The translations under genes and the position numbers were made by a program. From an uncultured Pelagibacteraceae bacterium (GTDB taxonomy: Bacteria; Pseudomonadota; Alphaproteobacteria; Pelagibacterales; Pelagibacteraceae): DNA of 36,154 bases. Under the pieces are notes generated by a model, which worked only from the letters and a program-made list of their open reading frames with translations, did not search any database and was not told the origin of the DNA. How positions within the stretch are numbered: the stretch's first letter is position 1; each line of letters opens with the position of its first letter. Location: assembly GCA_902531175.1 (NCBI GenBank), contig CACADE010000010.1, forward strand, positions 1 through 36,154, in the 5' to 3' direction. Shown here in pieces: positions 29,401-36,154 of the stretch.

Positions 29401-29420
29401 ATTTCTTTTTTTTCTTTTTT
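29383..29420 (+). terminator. Candidate truA terminator inside the SET gene tail
   Basis: GAGAAA (29383-29388) can pair with TTTCTT (29402-29407), with one G-U pair, and T8 (29406-29413) and T6 (29415-29420) follow. The T-tract is the complement of the Lys codons at the C-terminus of the SET-domain gene. The stem is weak, so rho-independent activity is uncertain. Confidence 0.3.
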
Positions 29421-29851
29421 ATTCTCCACCTTGATCCTTCTCTAACTATATAACCACAACAATTTTTGGAGCCACACTTACAAGGAAAATCCTTATAGTT
29501 TTCATCAAAACTAAACCCATAATCATAAGTTAGTTCTTCATTTTTATTTATATCTTTAATAGAACTAATCCATAATTTTAAACCTTTGCCTTCAACTTCG
29601 CAGTTCGGATCACAAGAGTGATTAATAAGTCTTGCAGTATTGTAAGCAAAATCACCGTCTAAATCATATCTATTATTTAAGTTAAAGAGATAAATCGCTT
29701 TATCATTATCAAATTTTGGATTATTTTCGGTCTGTTTTTTTGTAATTATTTTACCTGTGTAGTAAATAATCTTAGTTCCTTTTTTTATATTTTTAGATGC
29801 AAACAGTCCCCTGTTATCAATATTTGATGATTTTTGTTTGTATAGTTTCAT
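29390..29851 (-). CDS. SET-domain protein, putative lysine methyltransferase
   Basis: A 153-residue stand-alone SET domain with a post-SET zinc site. Visible motifs are RGLFASKNIKKGTKI at the start of the fold, RLINHSCDPN (74-83, SAM and pseudoknot region) and ELTYDYGF (106-113, with the catalytic-type Tyr at 111). The post-SET cysteines form CxCx4C (C124, C126, C131), which with C80 would complete a zinc site as in Dim-5-type enzymes. It should use SAM to methylate a lysine; the target is unknown. It ends in a Lys-rich tail (KKKKKK) that might bind nucleic acid or be a by-product of AT bias. It lies 2 bp after the HDAC-like gene. Confidence 0.88.
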   Translation of the reverse strand: MKLYKQKSSNIDNRGLFASKNIKKGTKIIYYTGKIITKKQTENNPKFDNDKAIYLFNLNNRYDLDGDFAYNTARLINHSCDPNCEVEGKGLKLWISSIKDINKNEELTYDYGFSFDENYKDFPCKCGSKNCCGYIVREGSRWRIKKKKKKSNK

Positions 29852-29853
29852 GA

Positions 29854-30783
29854 TTATTTATTTTCCGCCTCGATTAATGCATTTACATGATAATTAGCGC
29901 TTTCAGCAAGTGCTTTCAGGTCGTATCCACCTTCTAATAAAGATACTACTTTTCCGTTAGTAAATTTATTAGTGGCTTTTAGTGTTCTTCTTGTTATTTC
30001 ATAAAAATCTTTGGATGAAAGTTCAAATTGAGCTAATGGATCGTTTTTGTGGGCATCAAAGCCAGCAGAAAAGATTAGGTAATCAGGCTTATATTCAATT
30101 AACCTATCTAAAACTCTATCATAAGCATTAAAATACTCTTCAGAGTTTGTGCCTGCAGGAAGAGGTATATTAAGAGAATTATTATACTTTCCCTTGTCTT
30201 TTTCTGATCCACCACCTGGATAAAATGGATATTGATGTGTTGATATATAAAGTGAATTTTTGTTGTCATACATTACATCATAATTCCCATTTCCCCAATG
30301 AACATCAAAATCTACACATGCGATTCTTTTATACTTATATTTTTTTATTAAATAATTAACTGCAACACCTGCATTAGAAATACAGCAAAAGCCCATTGAT
30401 TTATTTTTTTCAGCATGGTGTCCTGGTGGTCGTACAACACAAAAAGCATTTTTAAACTTTTTATTCTCAATTCCATCTATTGCACTTATAGCTGATCCTG
30501 CAGCTTGAAATACTGCATCCTTACTTCCAGGCGATACAACTGTATCACCATCTAAAAAATTTAAGCCACTTTTGGGAAATGAATTATTTAAATTATTAAT
30601 ATAATCTTCAGAATGTGTCATATTAAGAATATCATTAGGAACAACATCTGGCTTATCCCAAAGCAGTTCTTTATTTTTTTTTAAAGTATCAATTATTGAA
30701 ACCACTCTCTTCGGTTGCTCTGGATGACCATCGCCTGTAATATGTTTTTCTGAAGATTCAGATGTTATAATTGCAGTTTTCAA
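29854..30783 (-). CDS. HDAC-like deacetylase/deacylase
   Basis: A 309-residue zinc amidohydrolase of the arginase/deacetylase fold, the group including histone deacetylases, acetoin-utilisation AcuC and acetylpolyamine amidohydrolases. The active site is complete: H122/H123 in RPPGHHAE, zinc ligands D160 and H162 in DFDVHWGNG, the third ligand D243 in SAGFDAH and the transition-state Tyr Y287 in EGGYDL. No signal peptide is present. Substrates could be acetyl-lysine proteins, acetylpolyamines or small amides; sequence alone does not decide. It overlaps dapE by 4 bp (ATGA) and is followed after 2 bp by the SET-domain gene. Confidence 0.9.
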   Translation of the reverse strand: MKTAIITSESSEKHITGDGHPEQPKRVVSIIDTLKKNKELLWDKPDVVPNDILNMTHSEDYINNLNNSFPKSGLNFLDGDTVVSPGSKDAVFQAAGSAISAIDGIENKKFKNAFCVVRPPGHHAEKNKSMGFCCISNAGVAVNYLIKKYKYKRIACVDFDVHWGNGNYDVMYDNKNSLYISTHQYPFYPGGGSEKDKGKYNNSLNIPLPAGTNSEEYFNAYDRVLDRLIEYKPDYLIFSAGFDAHKNDPLAQFELSSKDFYEITRRTLKATNKFTNGKVVSLLEGGYDLKALAESANYHVNALIEAENK

Positions 30784-31922
30784 GCGAAATAATTATGTAA
30801 AATGTTCTTATAAATCTTAGTTAACTTTTTTAAATCTGAGATCGATGTTCTCTCATTAACCATATGAATAGTGTTATTTCTTAACCCAAGCTCAAGACGT
30901 GGTATTGAACCTAAAAATCTGCTGTCACTTGTGCCACCTCTACAATTCAATTTTGCATTTTTACCTGTAATTTTTTTTACAACTTTTTTTACCATATAAA
31001 TTTCTTTATTTGGCTCTGTGTAAAATGCTTCTCCACTTACTTTATAATCTATTTTAGTTTTACAATTTTCTTTTTTTGCAACTGCATTAATAATTTTACT
31101 AAGTTTTTTTTTCAAAGATGTTGATTTATAAGTTGAATTAAATCTAACATTAAATTTAGCACTTGCAGATTGTGGGACTACATTTTCAGATATATTATCC
31201 ACATTCATTTTTGTAAATTCCAAATTTGACGGCGGCATATACTTTGTTCCTCTGTCTAGCTGAACACTTTTCAGTTTAGATATTATTTTAGCGAGAGCAG
31301 TACATGGATTTATATATGTCCCATAAAATGCAGAGTGTCCACTTTTTCCATATACTGTTACTGTTCCATTCATAGAACCTCTTCTTCCAATCCTGATTTC
31401 ATCTCCAACTGATTTATTTGATGACGGTTCGCCTACTACCGAAAAATCAATTTTTTCTTTTTTTTTCTTTAAATATTTCATAACGGCTGGACAACCATGA
31501 CCTGTAGTTTCTTCATCAGCCGTAATTATTATTGATATAGAACCTTTAAATTTTTTATTTTTAATAAAATTACTTACAGCACTTATCCAACATGCCACAC
31601 TACCTTTCATGTCCTGGGATCCTCTTCCATATAAATATCCTTTTTTTACTACTGCTTTAAATGGCGGAAACTCCCAATTATTGAGGTTAGCAACAACATC
31701 TGTATGACCCAAATAATTAATGTTAGGTTTTGATTTGCCAAATTTTGCATATAAATTTAATGCAGGTTTAGCACCTGTACCTTTTGATTTTATTATATGA
31801 CATTTAAAACCTATTGATGAGAGTTTCCTTGAAAGGAAATTCATAATACCTTTATCTTCTGTTTTAATTGTTTGAAATTTTATTAGCTCTTGAGCTAACG
31901 TCAGTTCATTATAAGTTTTCAT
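30780..31922 (-). CDS. dapE: Succinyl-diaminopimelate desuccinylase
   Basis: A 380-residue M20 metallopeptidase-family enzyme that hydrolyses N-succinyl-LL-diaminopimelate to LL-DAP and succinate in the lysine/peptidoglycan pathway. The metal and catalytic residues are in place: LGHTDVV (H73, D75), RGSQDMKG (D104), ADEE (E137, E138) and VGEPSS (E165), with a C-terminal His expected in the final NNTIHM segment. The dimerisation lid (about 180-290) includes IRIGRRGSMNGTVTVYGKSGHSA. The length is typical. It follows dapD by 4 bp, so two consecutive succinylase-branch steps are encoded together. Confidence 0.96.
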   Translation of the reverse strand: MKTYNELTLAQELIKFQTIKTEDKGIMNFLSRKLSSIGFKCHIIKSKGTGAKPALNLYAKFGKSKPNINYLGHTDVVANLNNWEFPPFKAVVKKGYLYGRGSQDMKGSVACWISAVSNFIKNKKFKGSISIIITADEETTGHGCPAVMKYLKKKKEKIDFSVVGEPSSNKSVGDEIRIGRRGSMNGTVTVYGKSGHSAFYGTYINPCTALAKIISKLKSVQLDRGTKYMPPSNLEFTKMNVDNISENVVPQSASAKFNVRFNSTYKSTSLKKKLSKIINAVAKKENCKTKIDYKVSGEAFYTEPNKEIYMVKKVVKKITGKNAKLNCRGGTSDSRFLGSIPRLELGLRNNTIHMVNERTSISDLKKLTKIYKNILHNYFA

Positions 31923-31926
31923 TAAT

Positions 31927-32754
31927 CTATTCTCTTAAAAGATCATTTATTGAAGTCTTTGATCTTGTTTTTTCGTCTACTTGTTTGATTATTACCGCAC
32001 AATATAATGATGGAGTGCTTGAATTATTTTTATCTGGTAGAGAACCTGGAACTACAACAGAATATGGTGGAATTTTACCATAACTTATTTCGCCTGTTTT
32101 CCTGTTAACAATTTTTGTTGATTGTCCAATATACATCCCCATACTCAAAACAGAACCTTCGCCAACTATCACTCCCTCTACAACCTCAGACATTGCTCCT
32201 AAAAAAACATTGTCCTCAATGATTGTTGGTAATGCCTGTGCAGGCTCTAAAACTCCTCCAACTCCGCTACCTGCAGAAATATGACAATTTTTTCCGATTT
32301 GAGAACAGCTACCAGCTCTTGCAAAAGTATCTATCATTGTTCCCTCATCAATGTATGCTCCTATATTCACATAGCATGGCATTAAAACAGCATTTTTGCC
32401 TACAAAAGATCCTTTTCTCACTGGAGAATTAGGAACCATTCTGAAACCAGCTTTTTCATGGTCCTCTTTAGACCAACCTGCTGTTTTACCTTTTAAAAGA
32501 TGCGCTTTGTCATACCAACTACTGTAGGGACCATTTAAATTTTCCATTGGATACATTTTAAAACTTAACATAATTGCTTTTTTTATATGTTGATGTGTTA
32601 CCCACTCACCATTGATTTTTTCTGCTACTCTGACTTTGCCATTATCTAAGTCGTCAATAATTTGATTAACAGTATTTTTTAAACTTTCATCTGAGTTAGG
32701 ACTTACTTGGTCTCTATTTTCCCAGGCATCATTGATTATATTTTCTATGCTCAT
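31927..32754 (-). CDS. dapD: Tetrahydrodipicolinate N-succinyltransferase
   Basis: A 275-residue trimeric left-handed beta-helix acyltransferase (normal length) that uses succinyl-CoA on tetrahydrodipicolinate. The N-terminal helical domain (about 1-100) is followed by hexapeptide-type coils (about 105-230: [68 protein letters not shown]). The C-terminal [12 protein letters not shown] segment closes the fold. It lies in the yidC-argB-HAD-dapD-dapE run with gaps of 4 bp on either side. Confidence 0.97.
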   Translation of the reverse strand: MSIENIINDAWENRDQVSPNSDESLKNTVNQIIDDLDNGKVRVAEKINGEWVTHQHIKKAIMLSFKMYPMENLNGPYSSWYDKAHLLKGKTAGWSKEDHEKAGFRMVPNSPVRKGSFVGKNAVLMPCYVNIGAYIDEGTMIDTFARAGSCSQIGKNCHISAGSGVGGVLEPAQALPTIIEDNVFLGAMSEVVEGVIVGEGSVLSMGMYIGQSTKIVNRKTGEISYGKIPPYSVVVPGSLPDKNNSSTPSLYCAVIIKQVDEKTRSKTSINDLLRE

Positions 32755-32758
32755 AAAT

Positions 32759-33430
32759 TTAAGAACTTTTTAATAACCTTATTTCTTTTAAAAATAAAGA
32801 GAGATTTTCGATTTTATAGTCGATGTAATCTTTATCAGACTCTTTTTTACCCCAGTATTCATTATTGATAAGCCAAGCTGTTATTGTCCCCCGCTCTTTA
32901 CCTATTGATAAATTTTTAGCTATATCCTCGATATAAAGAGTTTCTTTTGGATCAATCTTAAATTTATCAACCATAAGATCAAAAGCTTTAGCTTCAGGCT
33001 TAGGGTGATATTTTGCGTCTACGATATCAAATATATCTTTAAATTGGTCTTCAATACCAAGAGTTTTCACTATATTTTTTACGTGAGCTCTACTTCCGTT
33101 TGTGAATACAAATTTATTTAAATCAATGTTTTCTAGCTCATTTCTTAAGATAAGATCTTTTTCCATAAATGAAAGATCAATATCATGAACATACTCTAAG
33201 AATTCTTCCGGTGGTATATCATGATGTATCATCAATCCATTTAAGCTTGTGTTGTATTTGTGAAAATAATCTCTTTGTAATTCTTTAGCTTTTATAAGAT
33301 CTAAGTTGAGCTTATTTGAGATATATTTTGTCATCCTCTTACTAACTTGGCCGAAAACTGCCTCTAGATCATTATATAAAACGCCATCACAGTCGAATAA
33401 GATATTTTTTATATTTTTTAAATTATTCAT
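32759..33430 (-). CDS. HAD-superfamily hydrolase, pyrimidine 5'-nucleotidase-like
   Basis: A 223-residue haloacid dehalogenase phosphatase. Motif I is FDCDGV (nucleophile D13, acid/base D15), motif II VFTNGS (about 108-113), motif III the Lys in KYHPKPEA and motif [10 protein letters not shown]. The cap is helical (about 20-95), as in the Sdt1/pyrimidine 5'-nucleotidase group that alphaproteobacteria often encode beside argB. A nucleotide or small phosphorylated metabolite is the likely substrate, but this is inference. It overlaps argB by 4 bp and precedes dapD by 4 bp. Confidence 0.85.
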   Translation of the reverse strand: MNNLKNIKNILFDCDGVLYNDLEAVFGQVSKRMTKYISNKLNLDLIKAKELQRDYFHKYNTSLNGLMIHHDIPPEEFLEYVHDIDLSFMEKDLILRNELENIDLNKFVFTNGSRAHVKNIVKTLGIEDQFKDIFDIVDAKYHPKPEAKAFDLMVDKFKIDPKETLYIEDIAKNLSIGKERGTITAWLINNEYWGKKESDKDYIDYKIENLSLFLKEIRLLKSS

Positions 33431-34278
33431 TTTCTTATCAATGTTCCCGCACCCTTGTCAGAAAATAACTCAAATAGTATTGAATGCGGTTTTCTTCCAT
33501 CAACAATAACTACACCTCTAACACCATTAGATATTGCATCTAGACAAGTGTTTATTTTTGGTATCATGCCTCCAGAAATAATATTATTTTTTAACATTTC
33601 ATTGGCTTTATTGAGATTAATTTCAGATATAAGTTTTTGATTTTCATCAAGAACTCCTTCAACATCTGTCATCAAAAGAAGACGTCTGGCATCGATCTCT
33701 TTTGCAATTGAACCTGCAGCAATATCTGCATTAATATTATAAATTCTGCCGTCATCACCCAATCCTAAAGGGACAACAATTGGAATTTGTTTATTTTTAA
33801 TAAAATTTAATATTTTCTCTTTGTTAATTTTTTTTGGTTTCCCGACATATCCCAATTCTTTACTTTCAGGAATAATATTAATTACATTATTTTCTTTAGG
33901 TGATATTGAACAAGCATTAGTGTTTTTAGATTTTAATTCATGTAAAATCTCTAAATTAAGCTCTAGTAAAGCTTCTTCTATATATCTTATTGTTTTTTCG
34001 TCTGAAACCCTAAGTCCTTTGATAAATCTAGTTTCAATATTATTTTCATCTAATTTTTTTTTAATATTTTTACCTCCACCATGGACGACTATTGCTGATA
34101 AACCGATTTTGTTTATTACTGAAATATCTTCTATGAACTGATTAAATAGTTTTTTGTCTAATAAAACAGATCCGCCACATTTAATTACTATTACCTCAGA
34201 CTGATATTTGTTTACATATTTTTCAACCTCATTAATATTGGGCCCATCTGTTGGAATAATCTTATCTAATTCCATCAA
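33427..34278 (-). CDS. argB: Acetylglutamate kinase
   Basis: A 283-residue amino-acid-kinase family enzyme that phosphorylates N-acetylglutamate, the second step of arginine synthesis. Seen are the phosphate-binding KCGGSVLLDK (about 34-43), VVHGGGKNIKKKLDE (63-77), the substrate and ATP segments YNINADIAAGSIAKEIDARRLLLMTDVEGV and the late GGMIPKI with its conserved Lys. The N-terminal extension of about 30 residues before the kinase core resembles arginine-sensitive forms, so feedback inhibition is possible. It abuts the yidC stop. Confidence 0.96.
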   Translation of the reverse strand: MMELDKIIPTDGPNINEVEKYVNKYQSEVIVIKCGGSVLLDKKLFNQFIEDISVINKIGLSAIVVHGGGKNIKKKLDENNIETRFIKGLRVSDEKTIRYIEEALLELNLEILHELKSKNTNACSISPKENNVINIIPESKELGYVGKPKKINKEKILNFIKNKQIPIVVPLGLGDDGRIYNINADIAAGSIAKEIDARRLLLMTDVEGVLDENQKLISEINLNKANEMLKNNIISGGMIPKINTCLDAISNGVRGVVIVDGRKPHSILFELFSDKGAGTLIRK

Positions 34279-35961
34279 TTAAACTGTTTTAACTGAAGTT
34301 CTCTTCATAATTACATATTGTTGTGCCATTGTAAGCACGTTATTAATTGTCCAATATATAACTAATCCTGATGGAAAAGGTGCCAGTATCACTGTTAAGA
34401 ATACAGGAAAAAACATAAATATTTTTTGCTGAATTGGATCTGGTGGTGTTGGATTAAGTTTTTGCTGCATCCACATTGTTACACCCATTGCTACAGGCCA
34501 AGCGCCAATAATTAAAAATGACGGAACATCATAAGGTAATAAACCAAATAAATTAAATAAACTTGTTGGATCTCTTTCACTTAGATCGTGTATCCAACCA
34601 AAAAAAGGCTGATGTCTCATTTCAATTGTAACAAATAACATTTTATAAATTGCAAAAAAGAATGGTATTTGAATTAAAATAGGTAAACACCCACTTACCG
34701 GATTCACTTTCTCTCTTTTGTAAAGAGCCATCATTTCTTGCTGTAACTTCATTTTATCTTCCTTATGAAGTTCTTTAAGCCTCACCATTTCTGGTTGAAG
34801 AACTTTCATTTTTGCCATTGACCTAAATGAGTAGTTAGCGAGAGGAAAAAACAATATTCTTATACAAGCGGTAATTAGTATAATTGCAATTCCATAGTTG
34901 CCAGTTAATTTAAAGAAATAATCCGATATCAGAAATATTGGTTTTGTTAAAAAATATAAGAAACCCCAATCAATTGCTAAATCAAATTTATTAATATTTA
35001 GTTTTTCAGCATAACCATCAACAACATCCACTTCTTTAGCCGCAATAATCACTTTTATTTCATTAGTTTTGCTCTCATTAGCTCTGACTTCTGTTGCAGC
35101 AGTCTCAATGAAGTTAGCTTTAAATTTATTTTTATAATCGAAATCTGATCTAAAACTTTTATTACTTTGTGGGATTAAACTAGTTATCCAATATTTATCT
35201 GTAATACCCATCCATCCTTTGTTAGCATTTACAGAGTACTTTTTGTCTTTAATGTCATCGTAATCTTCTTCAACAAGATTATCATCAAAAACACCTAGTA
35301 AACCTTCATGTAATATATAAAAATCAGTTACATCAGGAGCTAAGTTTCTAATAATTTGTCCGTAGGGATAAAAGTTATAGGTATTTTGAGTATTATTCGT
35401 AATTTTTTGGTTAACAGTAAATAAAAATTTGTCATCTATACTTATTTCTTTCTCAAAAGTTATATTCTGCTTATTATTCCATACTAATCTAATTGGATTG
35501 TTCTGTGTTAGTAATTTATTGCCGACAACTTCCCATTTTGTATTTGAATTAGGAACCTCAATATCTTTATTATTTATAGCCCAACCTGTTTCTATATAAT
35601 AACCATTTTCAGACTCTTTAGGATTGAGCAAAACTACATTTTCATCAGAGTCTAAAGTTTCAGTGTATTTCTTAAAAATCAGGTCATCGATTAATGATCC
35701 CTCTAGAGAAATAGAACCTTTAATATTTTCATTTTCAAAAAATATCCTTTCAACTTTGTTAATTGCCTCTGATCTAGAAATTTTATTATTCTCAATATTT
35801 TGCTCTATTTTTGGTGCTTCGTTTAGTTGAAGATTGTTCTTATTTTGATCATTATTATTTACCTGCTTTGGATCAGGACTTGGTGGAGCAAAAAATAATC
35901 CATAAAGAATTATTACTGCTGCACTTAATGAAATTGCTGCTATTACGTTTCTTGTGTCCAT
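34279..35961 (-). CDS. yidC: Membrane protein insertase YidC
   Basis: A 560-residue inner-membrane insertase/chaperone for membrane proteins, alone or with SecYEG. Following the Gram-negative layout, it has an N-terminal helix (about 6-25, VIAAISLSAAVIILYGLFF) and a Pro/Asn/Gln-rich linker. A large periplasmic beta domain (about 55-330) precedes five C-terminal helices (about 340-550). The conserved hydrophilic-groove Arg lies in ACIRILFFPLANYSF. The amphipathic segment MAKMKVLQPEM and the SGCLPILIQIPFFFAIYKML signature are also clear. The yidD stop overlaps its ATG by one base, reproducing the common yidD-yidC order. Confidence 0.97.
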   Translation of the reverse strand: MDTRNVIAAISLSAAVIILYGLFFAPPSPDPKQVNNNDQNKNNLQLNEAPKIEQNIENNKISRSEAINKVERIFFENENIKGSISLEGSLIDDLIFKKYTETLDSDENVVLLNPKESENGYYIETGWAINNKDIEVPNSNTKWEVVGNKLLTQNNPIRLVWNNKQNITFEKEISIDDKFLFTVNQKITNNTQNTYNFYPYGQIIRNLAPDVTDFYILHEGLLGVFDDNLVEEDYDDIKDKKYSVNANKGWMGITDKYWITSLIPQSNKSFRSDFDYKNKFKANFIETAATEVRANESKTNEIKVIIAAKEVDVVDGYAEKLNINKFDLAIDWGFLYFLTKPIFLISDYFFKLTGNYGIAIILITACIRILFFPLANYSFRSMAKMKVLQPEMVRLKELHKEDKMKLQQEMMALYKREKVNPVSGCLPILIQIPFFFAIYKMLFVTIEMRHQPFFGWIHDLSERDPTSLFNLFGLLPYDVPSFLIIGAWPVAMGVTMWMQQKLNPTPPDPIQQKIFMFFPVFLTVILAPFPSGLVIYWTINNVLTMAQQYVIMKRTSVKTV

Positions 35962-36154
35962 TATTTAATATTCTTTTTCTTTACCGGATCATACCCATGT
36001 CCCCCTCCCAAAATTTTTATAGGATGACAAGTTAAAATTCTTTTAATGCCTTTATAACAACCTTTCAAAACACCATATTCATTTAAACTATCAATAAAAT
36101 ATTCTGAACAGGTTGGAAGATACCTACAATTATTACCCAGAAAAGGTGAAATAA
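35961..36154 (-). CDS. yidD: Membrane protein insertion efficiency factor YidD (partial)
   Basis: The C-terminal 63 codons of a gene whose start lies beyond the right edge of the window. The family core is clear: the segment [12 protein letters not shown] with its conserved Cys-x-Tyr-x-Pro-Thr-Cys-Ser, then [14 protein letters not shown] and the glycine-rich GGGHGYDPV near the end. YidD assists YidC-dependent membrane insertion. The stop TAA shares one base with the yidC ATG, so the two are coupled. Confidence 0.93.
   Translation of the reverse strand, partial: ISPFLGNNCRYLPTCSEYFIDSLNEYGVLKGCYKGIKRILTCHPIKILGGGHGYDPVKKKNIK

Overview
The window is a gene-dense, very AT-rich stretch of a streamlined alphaproteobacterial chromosome. 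The best fit is a SAR11 (Pelagibacterales) type genome. The reasons are the strongly A/T- and Lys/Asn/Ile-biased coding, gaps of usually 0-15 bp, many 1-, 4- and 8-bp overlaps, and alphaproteobacterial blocks such as the J-domain protein/cobS/cobT group beside bolA and a RegB-type kinase. This assignment rests on gene content and composition, not on a database match. I see no mobile element, phage gene, CRISPR array or long repeat.

Layout: (1) 1-6151, an upstream leader and the glutamate synthase pair gltD-gltB (+). (2) 6144-6905, a small alpha/beta hydrolase (-). (3) 6948-16608, a long co-directional translation block: glycosyltransferase, thrS, infC, rpmI, rplT, pheS, pheT, lepA and tRNA-Ser(GGA). 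(4) 16779-20117, a short-form gyrB followed directly by a RegB/PrrB-like redox histidine kinase. (5) 20109-23390 (-), J-domain protein, cobS and cobT, with bolA (+) divergent at 23411. (6) 23651-25265 (-), the shikimate genes aroK-aroB. (7) 25362-29400 (+), a previously unlisted 46-residue membrane ORF, a 579-residue exported protein of unknown function, then def, fmt and truA. (8) 29390-36154 (-), a tightly packed run: yidD (cut by the window edge), yidC, argB, a HAD hydrolase, dapD, dapE, an HDAC-like deacylase and a SET-domain protein.

Most genes are core functions: ammonia assimilation, tRNA charging, initiation and elongation factors, N-terminal formyl processing, aromatic, lysine and arginine biosynthesis, DNA topology and membrane protein insertion. 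The less ordinary parts are these. The CobS/CobT AAA+/VWA pair stands beside a zinc-finger J-protein and BolA with no other cobalamin gene in view. A SET-domain protein and an HDAC-like enzyme sit side by side. GyrB lacks the large insertion of typical proteobacterial GyrB. The RegB-like kinase keeps its redox and quinone motifs but has Ser in place of Glu next to the phospho-accepting His.

Two architectural patterns run through the window. All four convergent gene pairs overlap at their 3' ends, one of them inside a symmetric A/T hairpin. All three divergent gene pairs carry overlapping, nearly palindromic -10 boxes.
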